Assembly (NCBI GenBank): GCA_029931535.1
Contig: JAQPZY010001626.1
Location: 3,901,501 to 3,965,500, forward strand
Length of the DNA: 64,000 nt
Reading direction: 5' to 3'
Source of the DNA: Margaritifera margaritifera
Taxonomy: Eukaryota > Mollusca > Bivalvia > Unionida > Margaritiferidae
Shown: piece by piece, positions 14,501 through 29,500 of the stretch
Position numbering within the stretch: position 1 is the first letter of the stretch
Layout of the letters: the number at the start of each line of letters is the position of its first letter
Program-made: the position numbers and the translations under genes
Notes under the pieces: generated by a model
The model's database searches: none
Told to the model about the DNA's origin: nothing
Seen by the model: the letters and a program-made list of their open reading frames with translations, nothing else

Positions 14501-17500
14501 TAACACAAATTTTCCATCACTATGATCTTGATCCCAAGGTCAAAGGGGTAAGTGAGCATGTCACAGGATGAATTGTCTTAGCTACATGTGTGAACAAAAT
14601 GCATCAAAAGGTTTACAAAAACTTGAACCAAAACCTTAACATAAATCTTTCCATGACTGTGACCTTGACCAGGAGGTTAAAGAGGCAAGCAAGGGAGTCA
14701 AAGAATGAATTGTCTTAGCTCTATAATGATTGATGCCAAATATGATGAGAACCGTTCAAGGCTTTTAGAAAAGATATGCTAGTGAAAAACTCTAACCAAA
14801 ACCTTGAATTGTTGATAACACTGACACAGATGCACCAATGCTGGAAAAGTGACTGGTATGTCTAACTTTCCACTAACATGGATTCAACAAACAAATGTAA
14901 ACTGTAGTAAACTTTTTTAAGTGGAAGAGACTTTTAAGAAATGATTCATGAATTACATTAATTAGTCACTTCTTGCTCTCTGTTTCTTTCTAGTTTGATA
15001 AATGTATAGATCGATTTAGACAGGCTACTATGAAAGCAGGATTCTCAGTGCCTAAAAGTGATCACAACAGCTGAGATGTATCTAAGTTCAAATAGCATAT
15101 GGAAACAAACTGTCTGCTTTACAATGCAATTTTGATTGAAATGAGCAGAATCGGTGTACAAACCATCCCTGTGACAGGAGGCAACACTCAATGCAACAAA
15201 CCATCCCTGTAACAGGAGGCAACACTCAATGCAATGTACAGTAAATCTTGTCTATACTGCTACACCCTGGGACCAATGTGACATACTAGTTTAGACAGGT
15301 TACCATTTTATCAAAGTTCCACTTATTTTATCTCTCCATAATAAGCAATTTGATTAAAACTGAGATCAACTTAGAATAAGTAAATCTGATATGAGGTCAT
15401 GTTTTGTTAACTTTTTGATTCTCCAATCAAATTACACCTTTCATATTTATGAAAGTGAAAAACCTAATTCGGAACAAATTCCTACAAACAATAACTCTAT
15501 CTGATAAGATTCTGAAAATAAGTGGACCAGGGTCACCAGAACATTAACTTTTATCAGTGCCTGTCAGATCCCATTATGTTGGAGATCTTGATTTTAATCA
15601 GATTGCCTTGATAAACTAATTTTTACCATCCCATCTCTATGAAAAATGTTGTCTTAATCAAATTAACTTTATTTTTGATCTTCGTTTCTTTTAATGGTCG
15701 CTTTGCAAAATACTAGTTAATAATCATGATAAGTACACAGTTGCTGCAAATAAATGTACAAATGTACATGTACTTTTATTCAAATGTGTATGTCTACACG
15801 TGTGCATTTGAGAGAACATACATTTTTTTGGTTAATTATGTTTCTCCAAGAATACTTACCTAATCACATTCATATTGAAAAAAAGCTCCGCTACCTCTAA
15901 AAAATCCAGCCCTCCCAGAAAGCTGAAAGTTTAGTCTTTCCTGTCTATAGATCTTACAGACAAAAGGAAGAAACTCTTACACATTACCTTCACTTACCAC
16001 GACTAGGTGGTTACAAACTGGATGTTTATCAGCTTAAGCGGAGAAATAAATCAACAAGGATTCTCCATTTGTGGGGTGGGAGGGTTTAATAGTAATATGA
16101 TCTGGTAAGTATTCTTGAAGAAACATAATCTACTAAAAAACTAACTTTCTCTGTTGAATCCATTCCCTGATCACATTAGCATTAGGAGAATTGGTAACAG
16201 GAGGATCAACATCTAACATATACCATGGGTATCCTTCAAGGGAGGAATGGTTATATTCCCTACATAAAGAATAAACCACTCTCCTAAAATTGAGCCAGCA
16301 CAACCGATGGTCATATAACATGTGACATCAATATACCGATAAAAGAAACAAATTACATTTTCTTACCATGAAAAAAAGTCCTAAACCTATGCCCATGAGA
16401 AGATTGTGCTGAAATCAACTGGCTCTTGTGGTCATCTAGGCTGCAGCCATTGGATCCACCAGATTCAATTCTTTTCACTGTGACACTATATCTCAGCTAT
16501 AGAAACTCAAGAAGATTGGCTGTGTTTAAGATTGGCTGTGTATGCCAGCCAATAACTTCAATATTGTCTCATAGCAAAATATTGCATCTGAATATAAGGC
16601 TTACAGAGATCACTAGAATCTCATGAGCTGAAAATTGAATGAGATCTATCTGGTATTGTGAGATCTCAGACCATATTGAGTATACCACCAATTTCAGCCA
16701 TGATGCTGGGGCTTGGGGAGATATATCCACTTTTCCAGCCTTCACCGGAAGAAAGAGATGTTGTTGGGACCCATGACTTTTCTCCGTGTGTTTCAACGAG
16801 TGCTTGAGAGCTCTGACCAAGTCTTGCATCACTGCCTCTCTCAGTGTATCAATCGAGGAGAGGGGTCAGATGACCATTTTTTAGTTGCTCACAAAACCCA
16901 TGAAAGATTCAACTCTGGAAACAAGTTGAGTCATCTAGGCCTATTCATTTCAAAATTGGCCAGCAAGTCCGAAAGGTCCTTATTGTGGCCTACATCCCCT
17001 CTACAATGATACCTGCATGTGTTGGAGATCATGTAGCCAGGAGCTAATTTTTTCTTTTAAAAAAGCCAGTGAAAAAAATTGGCACAGGAGGGATCTAGGC
17101 ACTTAAAGGGATGTTGTTTTTGATCCTGCATCAGTCCCTGAAAAAACACAACTTTTCCTCATAAGCCTTTGAAGTGGAGATCCTTCTAGCTCATGAAATT
17201 CTTTCCACAATTGAAGGTTCAAATTCCTTTCTATGCAAGGCTCTCCTGACAAGAGCCAGGGGTGAAGGGTAAGCCTGTCCAGGCAAGAATGAAACACCTG
17301 CGACTGGGGCTGCTTGAGCAGGTTGGACATCACTGGGAGTCTCCTGGGGACGTCTGTCACTACATTGAGCAGATCGTTAACACAAAATTGTCCCACCTGA
17401 AAGGGGCTGTCAGAATCACTCTGCAGTTCTGTTCCCTCATTTTCTGCATTATCACCAGTACCAGAACAGTAGTGGTGTAGGCACAGCCCTAAAAATCCCA

Positions 17501-20500
17501 TCTTCACCAACTGTGGCAGTAGACAGAAGGAGAGATGTCAGCCCTCTCTTCAATGTCTACTAAGGTCGTAACCTTATAAGCATGGCTCATAGACAGCAAC
17601 AGTACGCGATCAGATAGTAGTTAAATACTCTAAAATTTTTCAACAGCTGCTTTGAAAGTAAATTCGTTACAGTCCATAGTGGGGTCAGAGTCCCTGCATT
17701 CAATGTGGGGGTTGTCTCTGTCTGGTATTGGTTCCACATCCGCATAGATCATACTTGGCAGCATGGATGAGGCTGTACCATTGTCTCTATGTGCAGCACA
17801 GTATCTATCCACCAGCTAACCCTGTGAATATCAGGCCCACTGGTTGGACTGGTGTCTGGGCAAACAGAATGGTTTGTTTTGCCGGTATTGATGGCTGGAA
17901 GGATGACCTGAAAACATGTGGGAGAGTTGGTTTGGTGACCAGCTGGATGGCAAAATGGACAGGCCAATTTGTCAGATTCCCATATGACTCCATATATAAT
18001 GGTATGACCAGCCAGTATGTGGCACAGGTGCCTGATGCAATGGACCTCTGGTTGCTAGTAAAAAAGTATCATCTGCCAGAACCAGAGCAGTGGCATACAG
18101 CATAGATTACTGATAAAGCAGATCATCATGGTCGGTATTATACCCCATGCACGTGTATTTGCATGCCTGAAGGTCAGTGCTTGGACATGTGGGGGATTTA
18201 TGCCCACAGGGCTGCCATAGAATGGAAGGCCAATTTCCTGTTAACTCCAAGCCTGTATTGGAGAGACTTGATGAATGGATAGAAATTCCACTGAGACCAG
18301 AAACTGCAATGTGTGGTACAGGCACAGTATGCAGCATCTCCAAAGCACAATGATCTTCCAATTCAAGCCGGCCTGACGTAACTTTCACTGCAGGCCTGTT
18401 ACTCATGATCGCAAAGGAGGGGATGGGGGTTGTGGTGGTGGTGGGGAACCATCATGGCGACCCCCACTTGCTCTTTATGATCTCTTAGGGTGAAGGCTTA
18501 AGATGTCACTTTTGGTATATTTCCAACACTTAGTGCAGACTAATCATACCAAAATGTAGCAAATATATGAAAAATCAATAAAATACTAACTTTCTAGATG
18601 GCTGGGTACAAATTACTTTGATTTTCTTTGATATTGAGAAAGCTTCAACTGGTAAACATCCATTTGATGGGTAGCCACCTAACAGTGGTAATGGGAGGAA
18701 ACGGGTAAAAGTTTATTCCCTTTGTTTAAATGATACATACATGGGAAAGATGCAAATTCTGTGTTTTTTTCCAGAAAAGATTTTTTTGAGTGGTAGCAGA
18801 GCTTTTTTCCAATGTTAATATGATTGGGGAATGTATTTCAACAGAGAAAAAGAGATTTTTTGTTGTGATTTGTTACAGAATAAGTGACAAACACATTAAA
18901 TGACCACATCATGTTTCTTAAGTTTTTATTAGAAATATTTGCTCAATTACTGTATTCATATTGAAATTTAACACGATTGGATAATGCGTTTGTCAACAGT
19001 TTGATGATCAGATATTTATTTGCTATGGAAACCATACATTTAATCAACACTTGGTGTTGGCCATAGACTATAAACCATTTAAACATATTACCAGTATGTG
19101 ACATGAATGAATTGAAGCAAGTGCTGTTTATTGTGCTAGTAGTAGTAGTATTAATAATAAATACTGAAAGTAAATATTGAGGGTAACACTTCCCTTAGGC
19201 CATCATCAATGCAAATATAACTGAGTAAAATGTTTTTATTCAGACACATACAAAAAGATATCAGATGTAGTAAATACATTAGAAGTAAATATGTTATCAA
19301 TCAAAAAGAAAGATAAAGATTCAATTATTTAGCTTAAACTGGAAAAGATTATTGATAGACTTTCTCACATGCAAAATAAACAAGCAAACAAACACATCAT
19401 ATTTTAAAGAATCCCCTACAAATACAATGAATTTTAAAAAACCTGAATGACTAAACTACATTTTTACTGAAAATAAAGAAAATACCAAGATCATAAATAG
19501 CTAGAATCTATTTGTAAAATGGTCAAAATTGCAGGAGTTATAAAAATAATTTAACATCAATACAATGACTGAAGTACATGTGATGTCAGTGGTTGCAACA
19601 ACACCTTGAGGGGCCATTCCTCAGTGTTGCACATTGAGCACAGACTCACTGGTTTTCCGCAATTTATTGTCTTATGTCCCCCAAATCTTCACCCTCTCCA
19701 CCCCCTGGGGGGCACTTTTTCATTGGAACTTAATTGAAAAATACACCTAATACTTTTCATTAGTGGATGTCCATCCATGTCTCTGTTGGCAATAGCAATG
19801 ACCAAAGTTGCGAAAGGTGATAAAAACTGTAAGATGGCAATGAATATCTATTTTAAAACAATGTATCTGACCATGAAAACATTCAAGGTTTGTAGTAGTC
19901 AGCTGAGTTCCAATGTAAAGCAGTTGACAGCCATTAGTGTAACGTATTTTCAAGGTTAAAGTCACCCCTACGGTGAGGAAGATTTAATTTATTTTGAGGC
20001 TGAAATAATGACAAAAGAGAATAAACTCATGCAAATACACAATTTGTCATTTAATTAATGATTTGTTAGTTTGGAAAGAAAAGTAATTTAGAAAACCCAG
20101 GTATTTATTATAATAAATGCTGGTAGATAATGAGTGTACACTCAAGTTAAATGAGAGCAAGATCTGGAATGAAAAAATTTCATGGTGCAGCTCATTTCAG
20201 GTTTACTTAGATATTCAAACATGTTAATGTTTTCATGAGTTACTTGAGCACATGATAAAACTTTCACTGCAATAATATAAATGTCCAAGGAAAATATGAA
20301 AGTACTGTAAAGACAACAATGTTAAGGTGGCAAAACTGTCAAAGCAAATAAGATTATCTCATGTTTATAGCACAATTAGTGCATTATGTATTATTATTTT
20401 CCTTTGTCCCTCTAAATGTTGTGTGTCCCCCAAATTTGGAGGGTGGGGGACACAGTGTCCCCTGCCCCTTGAGATCCTATGTGCAGCCCTGATTCCTCTT

Positions 20501-23500
20501 GAACTCTCATGCTCAAAAACATAACCAGTTTGAATAAGTGCTAATCTGTCTTTAAAATGTTTATCAGGACCAGAAATTGATACCAATTAACAGAGTAGAC
20601 AGTGTACCAGTATGTTATGGTGTGTATTCTATTACTCAATACATATGCAAAATCTGGACCAAAATGAATTAGTGATTTAAATAGTTTACCAGCTCAGTCA
20701 AGAATCAGCGCAGACAAGTTTCGGTGTACTTGTTTGAAATAGTTTCAGTAACAGATTATAGTGTTTTAGTGCAGTTGCTGCTGTGTCTTGGTGTGGAAAG
20801 ACAAATGCTATGATCAATCCGAATGGGCAGTAAAATATGAGACTGACAGACAGATACATTTTTAGATAGATAACTACATCTTACCAGGATTCTGTTGTTT
20901 ATGCAGTGTGCAAGAGGCAGCCAGTTGAAAACCTCTGTGAATAGATCTGCCATTTGGGCTGTGAATGTACTAGTGGCTAAGGAATCATTATAACAGTGGA
21001 AAAAAATCAGTGCTTGTAATTATCAGAATGTAAGAAATCAAATTGAAGAAAAACATGGAAGACAAAGTGGGAAATGAACATAGAAATAAAAAAAATGTGA
21101 AACTATGATGGCATGTATAATAAATGAAGACTTGCATGGTAGAAGAACAAATGATAAGAGATTACCTCTGGTGTTCTATATGATGCTGTGCATTGGAACC
21201 ATACAAGTACCCCCACATTATATGTTTGCCATTCAAAACCAACCAACCAACCAACCAAAAAGTATGTGTACTGACAGTGCATTAAAACAAAAACAAACAA
21301 AAAACAAAAAAAAAAACAGTATGTAAAGATGTAAATTCACATTACCATTGATTCTCATGAGTCAATGTATGCATTATAATGTGCTAATTAAAAGTGAAAT
21401 TGTACAAATGTTAAAATGAAGAATTGTACAAAAACTTTACATCTCATAAGAAATAAAGTAAACTGGAATGAAATAAGTAGCAAAGAGAAAACAAAATTTG
21501 ACCAATTGAATGGGATCCATGATCATATCTATGTTATAATAGGAACAGTGGTATACTGAGGGGATTTATAGTGAGGGACCATGGATGTAAAATGCATTAA
21601 AAAAGGAAAAGCAATTCATGATACTGTAAAGTATGCTGGAGAAATCATACGTACAGTCAAAACTGCCTTAAAGGTCATAGGTATTAGGCAATCACCTTTC
21701 TTAAACCCCCTTGTCAAGACTCAATCAAATTGATAACAAAATAAAACTCTATTTGAACAACCACCGATCTTAAGAGACCACTTTTATCACTACTGATAGT
21801 GGCTACTTCAGATAGGTCTGACTGTGCGCATAAAAGTCAAAATACCGAATAGATGGATTGCATGATGATTCCGAGAGATGGTATATAAGAATAATTATAC
21901 ATATAATGAAACAATAAAAAAGATAATTCCATGTGAATAAAAATAAATACATACATACAGTTAGTAACACTTGCTATTCTTTACAGCAATTCAAAATCAT
22001 TTGTGCAAATTTTGTAAGGTTTTATGTCATAATGCTCCCTGTTGAATTTGATCTAAAAATTGTTCATGCAGTTTATTTTAAAAAGACTTCACAAGTTTAT
22101 TTTAAAAGAGCCTCACAAGTTGACAACAATATTTTTTGGCTGATCCATATCATTTGCATAAGCTTGAAAGGTTTTTATGCTACACTGAAGGATGTTCTCT
22201 TTTAAATTTGGTCAAAATTAGTCATGCAGTAGTTGAGAAGTTGTTCAAAGATTATTTTTTTTTTTAGGAACTGTACCCATCAAAGGGTCAGTAGATAGAT
22301 CTGATGGCAGATTCATTTAATTGTATACTTTTAATGTCCTGGTCTTATAGCCAGATGAGCTATGGATGCATGGCAATTACCATATGCTTGCTTGGTCTTA
22401 TGGCCAGAGAAGCTATGAATGCATGACAATTACAATATTCTCACTTGATCTTAAAAGGCTAGATGAGTTATGGATGCATGGCAATTACAATATTCTCACT
22501 TGGTCTTATGGCCAGATGAGCTATGGATGCATGACAATTACAATATTTTCATTTGGTCTCAAGGCCAGATGAGCTATGGATGAATGACAATTACAATATT
22601 CTCACTTGGTCTTATGTCCAGATGAGCTAAAAGATGGCCAGATGAGCTAAAAGATGGCCAGATAAGCTAAAATATGGAAAGAACAAGCAAACATAAGATT
22701 TATGTTTGTAATAAATATATATGCCACCAATACAGTACAAGAAAGTCTAACTTCAAAAAAATTTAAACTAAAGTTTGTTTGTCTGTCTTCAATGGCTTTG
22801 GCTTAATCATGTTAACGAGGTTTCATAAAAAAATCCTAAGTCTAAAATGTAACAAAAATGTTTTAAGAAAAAGAGAAAAATTGCTTGAATGGCCTGAAAA
22901 TCTAATCTTGTCATTTGCATATCTATACAAATATGCCCATTACATTTTGTCTACCTTAGCTAATGTTTGCCTAATCTTTCTATAAGGATTTTGTAAAAAA
23001 AAAGGTCAAAGTTAGAAAAGTCACAAAATGTGTAATTTTTTCTTACAAATTATGATGATGGCTTATTGTAGTGGGGACATAATAAACTACTAAATTTTTA
23101 ATGCATGAGTCAGATACTGCTAAAGGATATTTTGATTTTACTTCCCCCTCAAATCCATACATTTGATTCATTGTTGCACTTTCATGGTTTCCTGCAAATA
23201 TAAAAAAAAATAAAAAATTATGTACATGTCGGACAATAATGACACATAAATATTGAAAACTGTGACAGCTTTGTAAATTATACATAATGATTGCTTAGTG
23301 ATTACAGAATTACATTTTTCAACCCATGATATTTCTGTGAAGTATTCAATAATTTTGTACAATGCAAATAGGAAGAAAGACAAAAGCTTACTACAAATAT
23401 GTTCCAAAAATACAAAAATACCTCGCTCTTATATTTTAAAATTAAATCAGGCAGAGAAAAATACTAAACTGGTCAATATAGCTAAAATGATCTATAACTT

Positions 23501-26500
23501 ACTTGACTTCCGTAAATTGAAATTTAAAGTCTTTTAAAAGTGAACAATATCATTTTACCTTTAAAATTTTCTTCAAACCTAATTTTAAATACAAAGCAAC
23601 ATTACAAAGATAAAAATCGTATCATTTTTCCAGCATCTGCTATATTAAAACAAGAGTTCCATAAAATTATATGCCTATGATGACAAGGCCATTGGATAAA
23701 TGATCACTACATCTCGCATATTCAAAAAGACTGAAAAGTGAATTAGAAATGTATTTGCAATATACAAACTATACAAACAATATACAAATATACATTTATT
23801 TGCAATATACAAACTATACAAACAATATACAAATATACATGTATTTGCAATATACAAACTATACAAACAATATACAAATATACATGTATTTGCAATATAT
23901 AAACTATAAAACTCTTTATGTTGGCTTTACATACCTCGTGCCATGTAGAAGTGATCTGCATAAAGAAGTTTAAAACTAAAGAGAAGCAGTATACACTCCA
24001 CAGAAAAGGATCCTCGGTCAACAAAATCTCCATTGAACAGCTAATACATGTGTCAAGGAAATAAGTGTTTTACAGTAGAAGTCTTAACCACAAACAGACT
24101 ACAATGATGTAGGTTTCTGCTTATGATGGTAAGACAGGAATCTCCAGTTTATCAGTGCACAAACTTTAGATATACAATACTATATCAAAGTTTAACTTTA
24201 ATACAGAACTGATGCAGAAGACATCTGACTTCTAAAATCTTAACACAAGACCTAAATATTATTTATAACAATGCCACTAGCTTCCTGTCACACAGACCAG
24301 ACAGGAACTCCCAGGGTATTACACAGACCAGACAGGAACTCCCAGGGTATTACACAGACCAGACAGGAACTCCCAGGGTATTACACAGACCAGACAGGAA
24401 CTCCCAGGGTACTACACAGACCAGACAGGAACTCCCAGGGTACTACACAGACCAGACAGGAACTCCCAGGGTATTACACAGACCATACAGGAACTATTAG
24501 TGTATCAGTGCTCAAATAGTAATACTGTCCTAGAATTTAACTTTGAATACAGAAACTGATATAGAAAATATGTGACTTAACAAAACTTGAACACACCACT
24601 TAACATTATTCACAAGTATGTCCCAGCTTTCTGACTACACAGTCCAGACAGAAATTCCCATTTCCAGGGTATTACACAGTCCTGATAGGATCTCCCAGGG
24701 TATTACACAATCCAGACAGGAACTCCCATGTCACAGCTTTAGACAAATAGTATTATTGTCCAAAAGTTTCAGCTGTATACAGCAATTTTAATGTAGAAGA
24801 TATATGACTTTAAAAAGAACTACTGCATTTTAAAATTGTTGATGACTACAATGCCATCACCATTGCAAATGGGATAGCTATGTCTCACCATTCACAGGCA
24901 AAATAATAAATCATTCAAACAATTTTCATCCTGAATCACACCCTGAAGATAAACGTGATTTACAAGTGTAAAGTAATCTCAAATGATAAGAAAGTAAACT
25001 TGACTGAAATGGTTATCCACTGCATGAAAAGAAACAAATTTCAAACACGAAAACAATTAATAGTTGCAGATAATATTTAATGGTCCATTATTTAGAACAT
25101 TGCCACCTTATACAACCCCACTTGGTCTCCCACACCAACCAAATCAAATCAGTGACCCTTGAGTGTGCGTATGTATGTATGTATGTATGTATGTATGTAT
25201 GTATGTATGTATGTATGTATGTATGTATGTATTAGAGTTTAGTGGCATATCAGCACATTAATGACTATATACTGCCAAATCGAGGGAGCACAAAGATTTG
25301 TCAATATGTGCATCTTTAAATGACAACCAAAATATGTACCAAGTTTTACATCAATCCATCAACAAGAGTTCCTTGAAGGGACTGAAGCTCTACTGGCTGA
25401 AAAGAATTTCCAGGAATTCAAGACCATTTCTTCCTTTTTAACTGCTAAGTTTTGAAACCATCTCTGATATTCTTCAGTGATAACAAGATTTTCACCATCA
25501 AGCAAAAGTAGCAATAACAAGATTTTCAAGTTGGCTATTGTGGCAGCCATATTGGGAGTCAGATTGGCACCATTTGTATTTATGACCAACTAGACATCAT
25601 AAGAAGTCTTCAATTGAAAACCTCATGCTGGTATGGCCATTCATTCACGAGCAGTGACAAGATTTTCAAGATGACTGCTGTGGAGGCCATATTGGACATC
25701 AGCTTTAAAGCCTTTAAAAATAAGTTTGTACAGCAATAATCAGCATCAGCTAGTAAATGCGTGTATTTAAAAAGTCAACCTGAATTGTGATGAATTCATC
25801 TTGTTTAATACACAGCTTGTAAATGTGTGTATTTAAAAAGTCGACCCAAATCGTGATGAATTTATCTTGTTTAATACACAGCTTGTAAATGTGTGTATTT
25901 AAAAAGTCAACCCAAATCGGATGAATTTATCTTGTTTAATACACAGCTTTGTGGAGTAAAGAAAACATGAATTAGAGCATGTAAAAATAGAAGTCAAATA
26001 TGGGGAAATAACAAAGTACATGTACTAGTCATGGATAGCTCAGTAAAGAAGTAAATTAGTGATCAATTATGTGTTTTTGATTTATTTGAAGGATAATATA
26101 AATATAGCATTATTTTGAGATCTACCAGTTTGTACAAGTTTAGACAGTCACTAATACAAGTTATGGCCTCATTTCTAGATCAATGGTGCAGTGTGACATG
26201 ATTAACACTACACCTCTCCCTCAATAACTCGTGCACAACGGGGTCCAAAAACATAGACCACACTATAAGCGAGTTACCAAGAGACCTCGAAAAAATTAAG
26301 AAGGGGATGCCATTCCCGCTTGATGTTGAGAAAACCGCTGGGGGTGGGGTGGGGGGAACGGACTGTTTAATGGCTGAATACTCGTTTTATAATTGCATTG
26401 GGAATAATTGTCAATAAAGAGCTTTTTCTAATGAAGTTGTTCGCTTTTTTGTATAAATTACCTTTTTTTCAAGATACTCTACTGCTGAAAGATCGTTAAC

Positions 26501-29500
26501 AACATTAGTCCAAGCGGTTTCAACAATATGTATAAGCAAAAGCATTGTGTAATACATCACTGCTTTTTGTTGTTGCTGATTTACATCAAAACAAGATTCG
26601 TTTTTTTTTAAAATAGGAACATTTATTTTGCGAAACAACCATTAACGTCGAATCTCAATTTATTTATTGTTCTATTAATAAAATATGGATGCCGTTATTT
26701 CATTGCAAGTAAATAGTTAAACTTCTACTTATCCTTGAGGAAATCTCTGAGTGGCAATTTATAAATTTTAAGTTCACAACAAACTCTGGAACTCGTTTCG
26801 CCATAATGAATTGTATCTGTGAAACAAAGCTTTTTATTCACCAAGTACTTTATTTCGCTTGGGTGCCTTACTATCTTTGATCATATTTGTGAATGAGTAG
26901 GCTAATTTAAGATAGTTTAATTATATTTCTTACATAATAGTATTTATAACAGTGTTCAATTGATCAATTGAAATGAGTTTAACTGACACACAGCAGTGAC
27001 CGCTAGCTCTTACACAGGTAGGATTTGCACGACATTTAACTTTTCTTTTATTCCACCTCCTTTGTTGATTTGTAACAAAAGACGAAATTAACGTGATAAT
27101 ACAAAGTAGGTCTGCTTTTAATTGAGTGTTACAATACAACAAATACTTCTGGAAGTTGGAGATCAAAAAACAGTTGGTACTTAATTAGGTTCTCACGGAA
27201 ACAATCGCTGACATAGCTGTGACAATTGAATGATATTTTTAATGTTTGAATACAAGAGGGCATATTGCATTTATGATGATTACAGTGAAACTGAATTAAA
27301 GGACAGAACTAAAACACAAATTTCACTTGACAAAACTTATTTAATTGGTATTTATTTTTTAAAGTGTTGCCACCAGAAGGCATTAGTTACATTTTCATTG
27401 ATACAAATTTTGTCAAATATATTTATTTACAGTGTACTGAGAATGTTGTTTGGAAAGAAAATTGAACAAAATATATAACTTTTTATTAAAAGTTGAGAAT
27501 TTCATGACGTTGATTCAAATTTTCAGGTACTAAACACTGTTTCTGATGATAAAACGAGCAATATAGCAAGGTTGTATTTACCAATTTTTAACGCGACTTT
27601 TTCACGTTCAACAAATATAGGCCAATTTGTGTTGGTATTATCTAGTAAAAAAAATGGGATCCATGCCCGACCCCGCGTTATAAGGGGGTTTGCGAGTGAT
27701 CAGGGTGCGAGTTATCGAGAGAGTAGTGTACTAAAATAATTAGACATAAAAATATAAAAAAAAGAAAATGTACTGACCAAAAAAAAGCCCAAATCACTCA
27801 GATGAATATATTACAGCACCATAAAAGTAGCTGACAAAAGCTGTTTTCCCAGGCGAGGACATGTGCTCCAACAGAAGCTATTTTTAGAAACAGCCTAAAT
27901 GGCAAGATATTTGTAATAGAAAAATAAATTTTGGAATAAACGGGTAAACTCATTTTTATCTCTAAGTACTGAACATATTTTGAAATCTGATTCTGAAAAG
28001 TGAAATGTTTCTATTTTTTATTAGAACTGGTAGAATGCCATTACTCTTACAAGATAAAAGAAAAAAGGTAAAGATGTTAAATTCTCTAATAGGTATATAA
28101 AATGAAATGTAAAGATGTTAAATTCTCTAATAGGTATATAGAATGAAATGTAAAGATGTTAAATTCTCTAATAGGTATATACAATGAAAGGTAAAGATGT
28201 TAAATTCTCTAATAAGTATATAAAATGAAAAGGATAAAGATGTTAAATTCTCTAATAAGTATATAAAATGAAAAGGTAAAGATGTTAAATTCTCTAATAG
28301 GTATATAGAATGAAAAGGTAAAGATGTTAAATTCTCTAATAGGTATATACAATGAAAGGTAAAGATGTTAAATTCTCTAATAAGTATATAAAATGAAAAG
28401 GTAAAGATGTTAAATTAAAGATGTTAAATTCCCTAATTGGTACATAAAATGAAAGGTAAAGAAAATTTTTCTCTAATAGGTATATAAAATGAAAAGTAAA
28501 AGTAAAATAGTAAAGTTCTTAAAATATAGGATCAAAATTTGCTATGTAAATGACATTCTTTTAGAATCACTATATGCACGGCATCTTCCATTTAGAAACA
28601 GGTGACTTCAGAGCTGATTTGGCTGCTTTATATTCTCTCTTATTACCTGTAATATCATGTGCTGGCAGATGATCAGGGTCTACCCTTTTCACAGTTAGGT
28701 GCATGTATTACACAAGCAAAAGGATACATAAGGGTTTGACTCAGAGGGTATACCATTAAGTTCAAATATATTCAACAAATCATAATACTGGCCATGAATA
28801 TCACCACAAACTGTGAACTTCTGACCCTGAAAAACAGAAAAGGAACAGGAGTTATCTGAGGTGAAGAAACTACAGGTAATCTTACCTACAAGAATGTAGT
28901 CTAGATCACTAGACTGATTTTACTAATGAAATGTAAGCAGTGCCAAAGATGCACATTTTGACTAAGTTAAAGGATGCTATCATATCTAGAAGCTGATATT
29001 CAGGAGATTGAAACCTGAAGTAACGCTCCCAAGGGATCAATGCCTGCCAAAATTGTGAACTAGCCTAGGGGACTGGTAAATGGACAGAAAGTCATAGGAC
29101 AAAAGGTCATGGACAAAAAGTCACAAATACACATAGGACGGAAACTCACATTTTGAATTATCATAGTAACTGTGGACATGTAGGACAAAAAGTCACAGGA
29201 CATAAAGTCACATTCTATAATTATTACTATTAATGATTACAATAAATTGATTGCTTCACAGGAGAAGGGAAATTGTTTAGCAATTGAAGTCTTAAGGAAA
29301 ATTTTAAAACAAACATATAACACTGAGATCAATGAGGTTTATTTAAGGCTTCTATTTGACAGGAAAAGGTAGTTTTTATAGGAATATACAAGTAATATTT
29401 TGGTTTAATTCTCTAATTACTTTTTAAATATGTACATAAAATGAAACCCTTTTAAGACTTTATTAACCATTTAAATTATATCATTCATGAACTTTGGCAT

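Larger units (their letters stand above)
13555..20884 (-). other. PPP5C intron 10 (GT-AG)
   Basis: The longest intron, 7.3 kb. It holds a 24-bp minisatellite (13936-14249), a short TCCAAAGTATGAAGAAATCC repeat (14380-14455), a 34-bp direct duplication at 15160-15230, the 27-bp inverted pair 15834/16110 and a DIRS-like remnant (16130-18410). GC-rich low-copy repeats lie at 19620-19730 and 20400-20490. Nothing recognisable in 14460-15150 and 18500-19600. Confidence 0.8.
20967..23130 (-). other. PPP5C intron 9: U12-type AT-AC intron
   Basis: The donor is ATATCCTTTA (23130-23121), an exact match to the AT-AC minor-spliceosome consensus. The branch site TTCCTTAGC (20984-20976) lies with its A at 20978, 11 nt from the terminal AC at 20968-20967. 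Splicing here joins AA|A to restore Lys333 and gives SK-FTAQM, collinear with other PP5 proteins. The 2.16-kb intron also holds a small MITE copy (21652-21826), a diverged periodic repeat (22040-22270) and a 53-bp minisatellite. Confidence 0.92.
24041..28727 (-). other. PPP5C intron 7 (GT-AG)
   Basis: 4.7 kb. It holds the 31-bp, 66-bp and 41-bp minisatellites, a (GTAT)n tract, a two-unit array of the ~145-bp family and a pogo-like TIR element at 26211-27728. Nothing recognisable in 24740-25160. Confidence 0.85.

Noticed and set aside
17728..18105. 125-codon plus-strand ORF
   Set aside because: Low-information translation opposite the presumed DIRS-like strand; no motif, no splice or promoter context.
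23104..23130. GT donor for exon 9 at GCA|GTATCTG
   Set aside because: It would shift the frame into exon 10 with either CAG acceptor and add non-homologous residues; the AT-AC junction fits perfectly.
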